64,000 bases of DNA from Rhodobiaceae bacterium UBA4490 (GTDB taxonomy: Bacteria; Pseudomonadota; Alphaproteobacteria; Parvibaculales; Parvibaculaceae): contig DGNO01000001.1 in NCBI GenBank assembly GCA_002389665.1, forward strand, positions 397,564 to 461,563, given 5' to 3'. Below are positions 24,798 through 34,267 of the stretch, piece by piece (the first letter of the stretch is position 1; the number at the start of each line of letters is the position of its first letter). Under the pieces are notes generated by a model. That model had not been told where the DNA came from, did no database searches, and saw only the letters and a list, made by a program, of their open reading frames with translations. Both the position numbers and the translations under genes were made by a program.

Positions 24798-25439
24798 TCA
24801 GGCCGTCGCCTTTGCGCTCTCGCGTTCCTTCATGCGCTCATACCAGGCAAGCACATTCTTGTTTTCCGGCTTAAGCGGCTGGCCGACGCTCACGCCGAAA
24901 TCAAGGAAACAGAAGAGCAGAATATCGGCAAGGCTCATGCGTTTGCCCGCGAGATACTCTTTGCCTTGGAGCTGCCCGTCGAGCCAGGCGAGTTTGTCTT
25001 GAGCTATGGCTTTTAGCCCGTCGGCGGCTTCCGGCAGGCAGCGCATGCGGTTCTTGAACATCTCCAGCCCTTCGGAAAAACGGAAGCCGTTCGCCAGCGG
25101 CTCGCAAATGCCAAGATCGACGCGGCGCGTCCACATGCGCGTTTCCGCGCGCTCTTCTGGCGTTTTGCCGATAAGGCCTGACTGGCCTTCTTTCTCATCG
25201 AGATACTCGCAAATGGCCGTCACTTCCGCGAGGATCGTACCGTCATCGAGCTCGAGGCAGGGAAGCTGCCCGGCCGGGTTCTTTTTCAGGTAAGGTTCGG
25301 CGCGGTTCGCTGCGCCCATAATGTCCACTTCCTCGAACGGTACCTCGATGCCGCGTTCGGCCATATACATTTTGACGACCCGGGGGTTGGGACCGATGGA
25401 ATTATAGAATTTCACTGCGCGCTCCTGTTGTTTGGCCAT
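24798..25439 (-). CDS. Glutathione S-transferase family protein
   Basis: 213 aa. The thioredoxin-like N-terminal domain shows YNSIGPNPRVVKMYMAERGI, with a cis-Pro block NPAGQLPCLELDDGTILAEV that binds the glutathione glutamyl group. A helical C-terminal domain follows (MSLADILLFCFLDFG is the N-capping motif region). Similar to bacterial GSTs that act on electrophiles; the substrate is unknown. Divergent from the MFS gene. Confidence 0.88.
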   Translation of the reverse strand: MAKQQERAVKFYNSIGPNPRVVKMYMAERGIEVPFEEVDIMGAANRAEPYLKKNPAGQLPCLELDDGTILAEVTAICEYLDEKEGQSGLIGKTPEERAETRMWTRRVDLGICEPLANGFRFSEGLEMFKNRMRCLPEAADGLKAIAQDKLAWLDGQLQGKEYLAGKRMSLADILLFCFLDFGVSVGQPLKPENKNVLAWYERMKERESAKATA

Positions 25440-25548
25440 TCAGATTGGCTCTTTTGTCCAAGCCCATTTTCATAATTGGCTCTGCTCTAGGGCAAAGAAG
25501 ACATGTCTGCTATGACAGGATCAATAGAAATCTTGAACGAGCAGGCCA

Positions 25549-26853
25549 ATGTCGGAGTTGCGGGACGAGGCGCCGGGCGGACGGGCGCCCCTTTTCTATG
25601 GCTGGTACATTGTGGCCGCGGCCTTCGTCGTCATGACCGTGTCGGCGGGGCTCGGCTTTTACAATCTCGGCGTTTATCTGAAAGCTTTCGTCGCCGAGCG
25701 GGACTTTGCCGTGTCGGTGACATCGGCGGCGACCGCGAGCTTTTTCATTTCATCAGGCCTCACGGGGCTTATCGTCGGCGCCTATATCGAAAAGCACGAT
25801 CCGCGCTGGTCGGTACTGGCGGGCGCGGTCATCGCCTCTGCCGCCATGTTCGGCGTGCGCTGGGTGGAAGAGCTTTGGCAGCTTTATGCCTTTCACATTC
25901 TCTTCGGCGCGGGCTATGCGGCCTGCGCGCTTTTGCCTTGCACGACGCTGGTGGCGCGCTGGTTCAACGAGAAACGCTCCATCGCGCTTTCTTATGCCTC
26001 CACCGGGCTTTCTGTCGGCGGCATTCTGCTCACCCCGCTTTCCGCCAAACTCATCGATATTGGCGGTATCGGCTGGGCGGCGCAGTGGCTCGCCCTGATT
26101 TTCTTTATCGGCATTGTGCCGGTGTCCCTCCTCATCTTCCGCCCCTCGCCTGCTTCCATGGGACTGCGGCCGGACGGGGCGGCAGTAAGCCGGGATGAAA
26201 AAGGCAACGCGCTGCCGGAAGCTGCGGCAGAGGGCGCGGATTTCGGCGCGGCGGTGCGCTCACGGCTCTTTCTTTTCATGGTCGCCGCCTTCGTCTTTGC
26301 CATGATGGCGCAGGTCGGCACGATCGCGCATCTCTTCCGCCTCGTTGCGACGCGCACAGGCAGCGATGATACCGCCTCCCTTGCCGTGGCGCTGATGGCA
26401 GGCTCCAGCATTGCCGGGCGCCTCATCGGCGGGCAAGTGCTCACACATCTTCCCGCCCGGCCCTTCGTTCTCGCGCTGACGCTCGTCCAGGGAAGCGCGC
26501 TCGTGCTTTATGCTTTTGCGCAAAGCGAGGCGGCGCTTTTTGCCGTCGCGCTTTTGTTCGGCACCTCCGTCGGCAATTTGCTGATGATGCAGCCGCTTAT
26601 CGTGGCGGAGGCTTTTGGCCTTAAAGCGTATGGCCGGCTCTTTTCCTGGAGCCAGTTCGCGATGACGCTGGGCGTTGCCTCCGGCCCGGCAATGATCGGC
26701 TTTATCTACGAGCAAGCGGGCGGCTATCAGCCCGCCTTCCTGCTGATGGCCGCTGCCTCGCTCACGGCCTTTTTCTGCCTTCTGGCGGCAGGCTCCTTCG
26801 ATGTCTTCCGCAAGAACGGCTGGCAGGCGCCAGTAAAACGACAAATAAAGTAA
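25549..26853 (+). CDS. MFS transporter
   Basis: 434 aa with 12 predicted membrane helices in two six-helix halves separated by a polar loop (about 190–228). The first helix follows LFYGWYIVAAAFVVM, a start shared by the monocarboxylate/oxalate-formate-like MFS group, and KHDPRWSV is the loop 2–3 motif. Likely imports an organic acid, possibly a substrate of the nearby catabolic genes. It lies 28 bp before the carbonic anhydrase-like gene and may be co-transcribed with it. Confidence 0.88.
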   Translation: MSELRDEAPGGRAPLFYGWYIVAAAFVVMTVSAGLGFYNLGVYLKAFVAERDFAVSVTSAATASFFISSGLTGLIVGAYIEKHDPRWSVLAGAVIASAAMFGVRWVEELWQLYAFHILFGAGYAACALLPCTTLVARWFNEKRSIALSYASTGLSVGGILLTPLSAKLIDIGGIGWAAQWLALIFFIGIVPVSLLIFRPSPASMGLRPDGAAVSRDEKGNALPEAAAEGADFGAAVRSRLFLFMVAAFVFAMMAQVGTIAHLFRLVATRTGSDDTASLAVALMAGSSIAGRLIGGQVLTHLPARPFVLALTLVQGSALVLYAFAQSEAALFAVALLFGTSVGNLLMMQPLIVAEAFGLKAYGRLFSWSQFAMTLGVASGPAMIGFIYEQAGGYQPAFLLMAAASLTAFFCLLAAGSFDVFRKNGWQAPVKRQIK

Positions 26854-26881
26854 AAACGACAAACAGATAAGAGGAAACGCA

Positions 26882-27454
26882 ATGTCCCGATTTGGCCCCG
26901 GCGTCACACTCAACGATCCCGCTTTCATTCACGAGACGGCGCTTGTCTATGGCAAAGTGACGATCGGTGAAGGCGCCTCACTCTGGCCCTATGTCGTTAT
27001 CCGCTCGGAAATGCATGAGGTACGGATCGGCAAGCGCACGAATATTCAGGACTTCGTCATGATCCATGTCGGCAATACGACGCCGACCATTATCGGCGAT
27101 AATTGTTCGATCACTCACCATGTCACGGTGCATGGCGCGGAGATCGGCGACAATTGCCTCATCGGCATCAATTCGACGCTGATGGACGGGGTGAAGGTCG
27201 GCAAGAACTGCATCATCGCCGGGCATTCCATTCTGACGGAGGGAACGGAAATTCCCGACAATTCCATCGTTGCAGGCGCGCCTGCCAAGGTGATCAAGAC
27301 GCGGGACAATGGCGCGGCCAATATTATGAATGCCGCCTTCTATTTTGAGAATGCCAAAGCCTATGCGCGCGGCGAGCACCGGGTGACGGATCTGCCGGAA
27401 TTCGGCGCGGCCATGCAGGCCGAGCTTGAAAAACTGGGCCGGAACAACGGCTGA
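26882..27454 (+). CDS. Gamma carbonic anhydrase family protein
   Basis: 190 aa left-handed beta-helix with hexapeptide repeats (VTIGEGASLWPYVVI, VRIGKRTNIQDFVMI, AEIGDNCLIGINS, VKVGKNCIIAGHS). The zinc histidines are in MIHVGN and ITHHVTVHG, as in gamma-class carbonic anhydrases (PaaY/YrdA/CaiE-like). Whether it hydrates CO2 or acts as a thioesterase-like partner is not known. A Shine-Dalgarno, GAGGAAACGC, precedes ATG. Confidence 0.92.
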   Translation: MSRFGPGVTLNDPAFIHETALVYGKVTIGEGASLWPYVVIRSEMHEVRIGKRTNIQDFVMIHVGNTTPTIIGDNCSITHHVTVHGAEIGDNCLIGINSTLMDGVKVGKNCIIAGHSILTEGTEIPDNSIVAGAPAKVIKTRDNGAANIMNAAFYFENAKAYARGEHRVTDLPEFGAAMQAELEKLGRNNG

Positions 27455-27545
27455 CCAGGTAGTTATGCCAGGGCTGGCGGAGGCCGCCCGCTGCCGTTAG
27501 ACTGCGCGCCAAATCACTCCCATTCCCACTCAAATGGCAGGACCG

Positions 27546-28589
27546 ATGAAACTTCCCAGCCAATTCTATAAGCCTCTCGCCATCGGCGCGCCCGCTCCTT
27601 TCCGTGAGCTTCCCGTGCGCACCGAGCGGATGATCCACTTCTTCCCGCCGCAAAACGAGAAGATGCGCGCCAAGGTGCCGGACCTCATTTCCAAGGTGGA
27701 TGTGATCCTGGGCAATCTGGAAGACGCCATTCCCGCCGAAGCGAAAGAAGCGGCGCGGGCCGGTTTCATCGAGGTCGTCAAAGCCAATGATTTCGGCCAG
27801 ACGGGTCTTTGGACGCGGATCAACGCCCTGAACAGCCCTTGGGTGCTCGACGATATTACCGAGATCGTCAGCGCCGTCGGCGACAAGCTCGATGTCATCA
27901 TGCTGCCCAAGGTCGAAGGCGATTGGGACATCCATTATCTCGATCAGCTTCTGGCGCAGCTCGAAGCGAAGAACGGCATCAAGAAACCCATTCTCATTCA
28001 CGCCATTCTGGAAACCGCGCAAGGGGTGAAGAATGTGAACGAGATTGCCGCGGCCTCCCCGCGCATGCATGGCATGAGCCTCGGCCCGGCGGACCTTGCC
28101 GCCTCCCGCGGCATGAAGACGACGCGTGTGGGCGGCGGCCATCCCTATTACGGCGTGCTGGCGGATGCCGAGGAAGGCCAGAGTGAGCGGCCCTTCTATC
28201 AGCAGGACCTTTGGCACTACACCGTGGCGCGCATGGTGGATGCTTGCGTTGCCAACGGCCTACGCGCCTTTTATGGCCCCTTCGGCGATTTCGGCGACGA
28301 GCGGGCCTGCGAAGCGCAGTTCCGCAATGCCTTCCTGATGGGCTGCTCCGGGGCGTGGTCGCTCCACCCCTCGCAGATCGACATTGCAAAGCGCGTCTTC
28401 AGCCCTGAAGTGAACGAAGTGCTCTTTGCCAAAAAGATTCTGGACGCGATGCCGGACGGCACCGGCGCCGTTATGATTGACGGCAAGATGCAGGATGATG
28501 CCACCTGGAAACAGGCCAAGGTGATCGTCGATCTTGCCAAGATGGTGGCGGAAAAAGACCCGGAGCTGGCGAAAGCCTACGGCTTTTGA
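27546..28589 (+). CDS. HpcH/HpaI-type lyase, malyl-CoA-lyase-like
   Basis: 347 aa from ATG 27546, which has AGGAC just upstream; another ATG at 27534 does not. TIM-barrel aldolase of the citrate-lyase beta-subunit group. The order of motifs ([46 protein letters not shown]-like [32 protein letters not shown]-like [18 protein letters not shown]) closely follows L-malyl-CoA/beta-methylmalyl-CoA lyase. It should cleave a 3-hydroxyacyl-CoA to glyoxylate plus an acyl-CoA. Its stop abuts the end of the convergent GT9 gene. Confidence 0.85.
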   Translation: MKLPSQFYKPLAIGAPAPFRELPVRTERMIHFFPPQNEKMRAKVPDLISKVDVILGNLEDAIPAEAKEAARAGFIEVVKANDFGQTGLWTRINALNSPWVLDDITEIVSAVGDKLDVIMLPKVEGDWDIHYLDQLLAQLEAKNGIKKPILIHAILETAQGVKNVNEIAAASPRMHGMSLGPADLAASRGMKTTRVGGGHPYYGVLADAEEGQSERPFYQQDLWHYTVARMVDACVANGLRAFYGPFGDFGDERACEAQFRNAFLMGCSGAWSLHPSQIDIAKRVFSPEVNEVLFAKKILDAMPDGTGAVMIDGKMQDDATWKQAKVIVDLAKMVAEKDPELAKAYGF

Positions 28590-29624
28590 TCAACCGGCGC
28601 GGGCAAGCAGCCGGTTTAAAGCCTCTTCAACGGCGGCGATGGGCACAAGCGATGCGTCCACGCCGCCGTAATCTTTTGCATCGACGACTTCCAGCAGCCG
28701 CGCACCGGGTGCATATTTTTTTGGATCGTGCTTGGCAAAAATCGAGACGAGCGGCGCGCCGCCCACGGCAAGCATGTGCCCCGTGCCGGAATCATTGGCG
28801 ACCGCCGCCTTCAGCCGCGCGGCTAGCGCCATGACAAGCAGCGGGCCTTTGACATCACCATAAGGATCGAGCCGGTTCCACTCGGGAAAAAGCGCTTCCG
28901 GCACAGCGGAGGCAAGCAGCGTAAGCCAGTCTTTTTCTTCCGGCCCCAGAAAGAACACGGGCACCCGCCCCTGATCTTTCTGCTTGCGGGCAAGCTCGAT
29001 GAAATTATCCAGCGGCCAGCATTTGCTCTTGTCCCCTGCCCCCGGCGAAAAGCCGATATAAGAAGGCCCGTCCGGCAGCAGCGCGGCGGCGGCTTCGTTG
29101 ACGCGGCTTGCAAGCGGCATGGCAAAGGCCGGGTCGGGAACGGCCTGCGGGGCGGCAAGGTCGAGTAGCTGCATTAAATAAGCGGAAAAGGAACGCGGCG
29201 AGCTGTTTCCTTTTTCCGGGCGGGTGTCCGAGAACATGAACCCGGCTGTGCCCGAGACGAACTGCCGGTGCGACAGGCGCTTCAGGATCAGCGTGCGCAG
29301 GACAAGCCGCTGCGTGTCGATGATGAGGTCGAAATGGCGCTTGCGGACAATCGCGCGCGGCAGCAGCAATTCGCCGGGCGATTTGCCGACACCGGCGCAT
29401 TCGATCACTTCGTCAACGAAAGGCGCGGCGGCATCTTTCAAAAGCCCGGCATAAACGGTCTTGCCAAGGCCCGAGAGCCAGGTGATATGCGCGCCCGGAA
29501 AGCGGGCCCGGCAGGCATGCAGGAACGGCAATTTGATGATGCCGTCGCCGATCTGATCCTGGCCGGAATAAATCAATACCGAGCGGGCCCCGGCTGCGTT
29601 GGCCCCTTCTGAACGCTTCGCCAC
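28590..29624 (-). CDS. Glycosyltransferase family 9 (heptosyltransferase-like)
   Basis: About 344 aa. The GT-B fold shows VLIYSGQDQIGDGIIKLPFL at the N-terminus, the GT9 nucleotide-binding part YIGFSPGAGDKSKCWPLDNF in the middle and AAVANDSGTGHMLAVGGAPLVSIF (donor site; D/GTGxxH) near the end. It would transfer a sugar to lipopolysaccharide core or a related glycan. The start is uncertain: GTG 29624 has AAGGA 8 nt upstream, while ATG 29654 directly follows the terminator of the upstream gene. No other LPS gene is adjacent. Confidence 0.85.
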   Translation of the reverse strand: MAKRSEGANAAGARSVLIYSGQDQIGDGIIKLPFLHACRARFPGAHITWLSGLGKTVYAGLLKDAAAPFVDEVIECAGVGKSPGELLLPRAIVRKRHFDLIIDTQRLVLRTLILKRLSHRQFVSGTAGFMFSDTRPEKGNSSPRSFSAYLMQLLDLAAPQAVPDPAFAMPLASRVNEAAAALLPDGPSYIGFSPGAGDKSKCWPLDNFIELARKQKDQGRVPVFFLGPEEKDWLTLLASAVPEALFPEWNRLDPYGDVKGPLLVMALAARLKAAVANDSGTGHMLAVGGAPLVSIFAKHDPKKYAPGARLLEVVDAKDYGGVDASLVPIAAVEEALNRLLARAG

Positions 29625-29654
29625 CCGTCCATCCTTAACGTCTTCAGGCGTCAT

Positions 29655-29694
29655 AAAACAATGCCCCGCCGAGCGGTAAGCACCGGCGGGGCAT
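29655..29694 (-). terminator. Rho-independent terminator after the flavin oxidoreductase gene
   Basis: ATGCCCCGCCG (29661–29671) and CGGCGGGGCAT (29684–29694) form an 11-bp stem; on the minus strand it is followed by TGTTTTATG. It closes the oxidoreductase transcript and lies right before the GT9 gene. Confidence 0.82.
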
Positions 29695-29720
29695 GGCTAA
29701 TGTCGCCTATCGGCTAGGGG

Positions 29721-30824
29721 TTAGGCAAGCGCCGCAAGCGCTTCCTTGGTGAAGGGCACGAGGTCTTTCGAGCGGCCCTCGCGGATTTTGTTCGGCCATT
29801 CCGGATCGACCAGAAGAGCGCGGCCAACAGCCACCATGTCGAATTCGTCCTTTTCCAGCCGGTCGAGCAATTTGTCGATGCTGGTTGGCTCGGAAGATTC
29901 GCCCATGAAGGCGCCGATGAATTCCCCCGACAGCCCGACGCTGCCCACGGTCATGGTGGGTTTGCCGGTCAGTTTCTTCGTCCAGCCGGCAAGGTTGAGG
30001 TCGGAGCCTTCGAATTCCGGTTCCCAGAAGCGGCGGGTCGAGCAATGGAACATATCGACACCGGCATCGGAAAGCGGCTTGAGGAAAGCGGCCAGCTCAT
30101 CCGGGGTCGGCGCGATCTTGTGCTCGAAGTCCTGCTGCTTCCACTGCGAGAAGCGTAGGATGAGCGGGAAATCATCCCCCACCTCGCGGCGCACCGCGTT
30201 AATGATGTCGACGGCGAATTTCGTGCGCTGGGCGGCCTGCGAGCCGCCATATTCATCGTCACGCTCGTTGGTGCCCGCCCAGAAGAACTGGTCGATGAGA
30301 TAGCCATGGGCGCCGTGCAGCTCGATCGCATCGAAACCGAGCTCGCGGGCATCCGCCGCCGCGCGACCGAAAGCGTCGATCACGCTCTGGATATGCTCTT
30401 TCGACATCGGGTCGGAAACTTTTTTGCCCGGCTTGAAGAGGCCGGAGGGTCCGGCGCTCGGCAGTTCGGAGCGCGGCGCATTGCCCGGATCGCGCATCGT
30501 GCCGACGTGCCAAAGCTGCGGCGCGATGAGCCCGCCTGCATCATGGACTTCCTCCACAACGCGCTTCCAGCCTTTCAGCGCCTCGCCGTGAAAGGCGGGT
30601 ACATTTTCCGCCATGGTGGCGACGGGATCGGCAACGGTCGTGCCTTCCGTGATGATGAGGCCGGTGCCGCCTTCCGCGCGCCGGCGATAATAAGTGGCGA
30701 CATCCTCGCCCGGCGTTTCACCCGGTGAGAACTGGCGCGTCATGGGCGCCATGGCAATGCGGTTCGGAACCGTCAGGCCGTTAAAGGTGAAAGGGCTGAA
30801 AAGTTTATCGAGTGATCCGCTCAT
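29721..30824 (-). CDS. NADH:flavin oxidoreductase (old yellow enzyme family)
   Basis: 367 aa TIM-barrel flavoprotein. FMN-site and family motifs: NRIAMAPMTRQFSPGETP, ITEGTTV, APQLWHVG, GFDAIELHGAHGYLIDQFFW and DEYGGS. The C-terminal FMN-phosphate loop is MTVGSVGL...DFDMVAVGRALLVDPEWP-like. Reduces alpha,beta-unsaturated carbonyls or opens xenobiotics. It has no Fe–S cysteines, so it is of the classic short OYE class rather than the 2,4-dienoyl-CoA reductase class. Single gene with its own terminator. Confidence 0.92.
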   Translation of the reverse strand: MSGSLDKLFSPFTFNGLTVPNRIAMAPMTRQFSPGETPGEDVATYYRRRAEGGTGLIITEGTTVADPVATMAENVPAFHGEALKGWKRVVEEVHDAGGLIAPQLWHVGTMRDPGNAPRSELPSAGPSGLFKPGKKVSDPMSKEHIQSVIDAFGRAAADARELGFDAIELHGAHGYLIDQFFWAGTNERDDEYGGSQAAQRTKFAVDIINAVRREVGDDFPLILRFSQWKQQDFEHKIAPTPDELAAFLKPLSDAGVDMFHCSTRRFWEPEFEGSDLNLAGWTKKLTGKPTMTVGSVGLSGEFIGAFMGESSEPTSIDKLLDRLEKDEFDMVAVGRALLVDPEWPNKIREGRSKDLVPFTKEALAALA

Positions 30825-31014
30825 GAAGGTCCCTTGAAATGTGAGGAGGCGGCGGCAAACCGCCCGGTACGAATTTGAATGGCGTACATATTGAGACTAA
30901 GGCCGCAAAAGGCAACCTCTGGGCGTTCACTTTCCGCGTGGTAGCTCACGTCTTTCCTTTCGGGACCAATCGGCTAGGCTGCGGTAAAACAACGGCAAAT
31001 GGGGGGAGAAAAGC

Positions 31015-31923
31015 ATGTGGGGTCCAAATCCGGTTCTGGAGAAACTGGGATTCGGCGAAAATGACCGTGTCGCCATCATCCATACGGACGATATCGGTAT
31101 GTGCCAGGCTTCCGTTTCCGCCTTTATCGACCTTTGGGAGGCGGGCCGCATCACCGCCGGGGCGGCCATGGTGCCCTGCCCCTGGTTCGGGGAAATCGCC
31201 GCTTATTGCCGGGCAAATCCAGACGCGGATATGGGCGTTCACGCAACTTTGACCTGTGAATGGCCGACCTTCCGCTGGGGGCCGCTGAGCACCAGGGATG
31301 CGGGCACCGGCCTTCTGGATGAAGAAGGCGGGTTGCACAAGACGTGCGAAGCGTTGGCAGCGGACGGCCATGCGCCCGCCGTGCGGGCCGAGCTTGCCGC
31401 GCAGATTTCCCGCGCCCGCGCCGCCGGTATTTCCCCCACCCATATGGACACGCATATGGGCTCGGTCATGCATGTGAAATTCTACGAAGGCTTTGCGGAG
31501 ACGGCGCTGGCCGCCGGTATTCCGCCTTTTGCGCTCCGGCTGGAAGAAGCCCAATGGCTGAAAGGCGGCTATGACGCAGAAAGCGCTGCAGTGCTTTGCA
31601 AGCAGAGCCAGCGGTTGGAACAGCTTGGCATCCCCCTTCTTGACAGAATATTGAATGTTCCGCTTGCGGAGGAGGAAGACCGGCTGGAGAAGACCCGCGC
31701 CGTCTTCCGGGCTATGAAACCGGGGCATTTGAGCTATTTCATTTTGCATCCGAGCAGGGACACGCCGGAATTACGGGCCATCTGCTCGGATTGGCGCTCC
31801 AGGGTCGCCGATTATGAGATTTTCCTCTCCGGCGACGTTGCGGAAACGGTCAAGGAAGAAGGCATCCACCTCATCGGCTGCCGGGATCTGGCAAAGCTGA
31901 TGCCGGACTGGGCGGAGGCCTGA
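31015..31923 (+). CDS. ChbG/HpnK-family (YdjC-like) deacetylase
   Basis: 302 aa. The metal site has the DD pair in IIHTDDIGMCQASVSAF (about 20–36) and H-x-x-x-H in SPTHMDTHMG (about 141–150). The fold is that of carbohydrate deacetylases acting on N-acetylated sugars or, for HpnK, on hopanoid glycosides. Start ATG 31015 has GGGGGGAG 6 nt upstream. Single gene; its substrate is unknown. Confidence 0.87.
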   Translation: MWGPNPVLEKLGFGENDRVAIIHTDDIGMCQASVSAFIDLWEAGRITAGAAMVPCPWFGEIAAYCRANPDADMGVHATLTCEWPTFRWGPLSTRDAGTGLLDEEGGLHKTCEALAADGHAPAVRAELAAQISRARAAGISPTHMDTHMGSVMHVKFYEGFAETALAAGIPPFALRLEEAQWLKGGYDAESAAVLCKQSQRLEQLGIPLLDRILNVPLAEEEDRLEKTRAVFRAMKPGHLSYFILHPSRDTPELRAICSDWRSRVADYEIFLSGDVAETVKEEGIHLIGCRDLAKLMPDWAEA

Positions 31924-32023
31924 TCTGAGGAGCCCGCGCTATCCGGCAATGCTTGCCGAATAAGCAGGGCACGGGTAACAATGAGGGATAAAAATTGTTC
32001 AGTAACCGCAGGTTGAGCGGCCC

Positions 32024-32353
32024 ATGTTAAAGCGTGATGCAAAGTTTCAGATCGGCCAGGTCGTGCGCCACCGGTTCTATCCGTTCCGGGGTGTAGTGTT
32101 CGATGTCGATCCCACTTTCAACAATACCGAGGAATGGTGGCAGTCCATTCCCGCCGAGGTGCGCCCCCGCAAGGACCAGCCCTTCTATCACCTTCTGGCG
32201 GAGAACGAGGAGACGGAATATGTCGCCTATGTGTCCGAGCAGAACCTTTTGGAAGATGAGACGGGCCGCCCGATCCGCCATCCAGAGGTCCGGCACTTTT
32301 TCGGATCGTTGGAAAACGGTGTTTACCAGCTGCGCTCGGATATTGCACATTGA
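32024..32353 (+). CDS. hspQ: Heat shock protein HspQ
   Basis: 109 aa. The YccV/HspQ family marks are all seen: FQIGQVVRHRFYPFRGVVFD, the WWQSIPAEVRPRKDQPFYHL block and YVSEQNLLEDE. In enterobacteria HspQ modulates Lon-dependent proteolysis of specific substrates. It precedes an acyltransferase gene by 38 nt on the same strand and may be co-transcribed with it. Confidence 0.95.
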   Translation: MLKRDAKFQIGQVVRHRFYPFRGVVFDVDPTFNNTEEWWQSIPAEVRPRKDQPFYHLLAENEETEYVAYVSEQNLLEDETGRPIRHPEVRHFFGSLENGVYQLRSDIAH

Positions 32354-32391
32354 CGGCGCGCTATCACCGCCCGGCATAAGGACCAACGACA

Positions 32392-33114
32392 CTGCGTAAA
32401 GATCGCCGCCCCTACCCGGTCCGCCGCATCAGAGACGGGTTAGAGCGTTTTTACACGCGGCATTACCTCGCCCCTCATTTCGCGGACATCGGACCTGGGC
32501 TCGACGCCTCTTATCCCTGGACCATCGAGGTCTGGGGCCCCAACGTGACGGCTGGAAAGAACCTGCATATCCGTTCGGCTCGGGGCCACATGGTGCGCCT
32601 TTCCACATGGGACACGGGCACGCGCCAAGGCAGCATCGAGATCGGCGACAATGTGCTGATCTCCCCTTCCAATCAGATCGTTTCGTCCGTCGGCATTACC
32701 ATCGGCTCCAATACGATGTTGGCGAGCGGTTGTTACATTTCCGATTCGGACTGGCACGACACTTATGACCGCACGGCGGAACATGAGAAATATGCGCCGG
32801 TCGTTTTGAAGGACAATGTCTGGCTCGGTGTACGCACCATCGTCGGCAAGGGTGTGACGATCGGCGAGAACAGCATTATCGGCGCAGGCTCAGTGGTGAT
32901 GACGGATATTCCGGCCAATGTCATTGCCGTCGGCAATCCGGCAAAGCCCGTGCGCGAGCTCGACATGACCCGCGAATTCCGCAAGCGCGAGGAACTCTTC
33001 CATAATCCGGAAAAGCTGGCCCGCGATATGGATCAGCTGCAGCGTTATCTCCTGCGTGACAACACGTTCCTCAACTGGCTGCGCATTCTGGTGGCGCCGC
33101 GCCGGGGCGATTGA
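32392..33114 (+). CDS. Hexapeptide-repeat acyltransferase with a CTG start
   Basis: 240 aa left-handed beta-helix acyltransferase. An ATG-type start would only be found at GTG 32545, but the frame is open and clearly coding back to 32380. From CTG 32392 it reads MRKDRRPYPVRRIRDGLERF, the N-terminus of the known acyltransferase family that opens MRKDxRPY, and AAGGA (32378–32382) sits 9 nt upstream. Downstream hexapeptide repeats include VLISPSNQIVSSVGITIGSN, VWLGVRTIVGKGVTIGEN and SIIGAGSVVMTDIPANVIAVGNPA. It acetylates or acylates a sugar or lipid. Confidence 0.85.
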   Translation: MRKDRRPYPVRRIRDGLERFYTRHYLAPHFADIGPGLDASYPWTIEVWGPNVTAGKNLHIRSARGHMVRLSTWDTGTRQGSIEIGDNVLISPSNQIVSSVGITIGSNTMLASGCYISDSDWHDTYDRTAEHEKYAPVVLKDNVWLGVRTIVGKGVTIGENSIIGAGSVVMTDIPANVIAVGNPAKPVRELDMTREFRKREELFHNPEKLARDMDQLQRYLLRDNTFLNWLRILVAPRRGD

Positions 33115-33129
33115 CGAAAACGCGGCCCG

Positions 33130-34191
33130 TCACCAGCGCAGATATTGCGTTTCGGTGAAACCGGGCATGGCCTCTATCTCGTAAGCCTTGCCGCCTTCGT
33201 CTTTCAATGTGCCTTTGAAGAAGCCGAACATCTGATGGAAGTTGCTGGCGATTTTTCCACTCTCGCCTGTGGCGTGATAACCGCCTGCGGGCGTGAAGGT
33301 CAGATCGGCTTTGCCGTCCTGTGAGTAAATCCGCCACGGCGCATCAAGGTTCTCATCGTCGAAGTCGATCATGACGTGGTCGCATTTGACCATCGCGCCG
33401 TTTACCCAGAAACAGTTTTCCGTCTGCCCCGTCTCGTTGACGCCGTTTGAAACATTGAGCCCGAGCAATGTGCCGTCAGCCGCGCGGCCGGAGAAACAGG
33501 CCCAGTTCCAATAGGTTTCGGGGCGCAGAAAACCTGCCGTGTAATCATGATGGGCGCAGGCGCCGAGCGCCGCAAAATCATACTGTCCGAAGGGGCCGGA
33601 GGCCTCCCCCTCGCCTATAACGCCTGCGACCTTCTGCGCATACGTCCAACCGGCGGCGCCCGTCTGCGTGCAAAGACGCAAAGTCTCGAACCCGGCTCTG
33701 CTTTCACTGAAAGAAAGTGAGATCGCCGTGCCGTCATCGAGGCGGACGTCCAACTCTTTCGACAGCGTTTCTTTTTCGGCGCGCATGACGATGCGGTTTT
33801 CACCGAAACGGAAAAGACTTTCGCCCGCATCCGGATCGAGGGCGAAATGGCATTCATCGCCCTGGCGCGCACCGAAGCGGCGCTCTAGCACGAAGCGGTT
33901 TTCGGAAAAGTCGAAAATATAGAGGAAAGCCGATTTGAGCGCAGCGGAATAAGTCACCGCGCAGCCGAGCGCGAACCGCGCCGAGACCGCGCCCAAAAAC
34001 TGAAAGCCTTTGAAATCGCTCTCGCGCCGCTCTTCCGGCAAAAGTACGCCGAGCGGTGATTTGAGTCTGTAGTCGCGGTAATGGATCTGGCCGATGGGGG
34101 CGCCGAAGAGCCCCTTGCTCACTGTCCCGTCTTCGCGGATCAACGGGCCGGAAAGGGGATCGATTCGGGAGTGGGTGTCAGGTTTTTTCAT
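33130..34191 (-). CDS. DUF2804 domain-containing protein
   Basis: 353 aa. The extended all-beta pattern (YWNWACFSGRAADGTLLGLN; ENCFWVNGAMVKCD; DAPWRIYSQDGKADLTFTP; IASNFHQMFGFFKGTL) matches DUF2804, whose function is not known; the fold is thought to resemble lipocalin-like barrels. No signal peptide is seen. ATG 34191 is followed by MKKPDTHSRIDPLSGPL. It stands alone on the minus strand. Confidence 0.82.
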   Translation of the reverse strand: MKKPDTHSRIDPLSGPLIREDGTVSKGLFGAPIGQIHYRDYRLKSPLGVLLPEERRESDFKGFQFLGAVSARFALGCAVTYSAALKSAFLYIFDFSENRFVLERRFGARQGDECHFALDPDAGESLFRFGENRIVMRAEKETLSKELDVRLDDGTAISLSFSESRAGFETLRLCTQTGAAGWTYAQKVAGVIGEGEASGPFGQYDFAALGACAHHDYTAGFLRPETYWNWACFSGRAADGTLLGLNVSNGVNETGQTENCFWVNGAMVKCDHVMIDFDDENLDAPWRIYSQDGKADLTFTPAGGYHATGESGKIASNFHQMFGFFKGTLKDEGGKAYEIEAMPGFTETQYLRW

Positions 34192-34267
34192 TGATGAAGA
34201 TCAATGCCCCGCCATTCCGCCAGCGCTTTAAATGCCCCTCTGGGGAACGCGCTGAAAGGACAATAAA

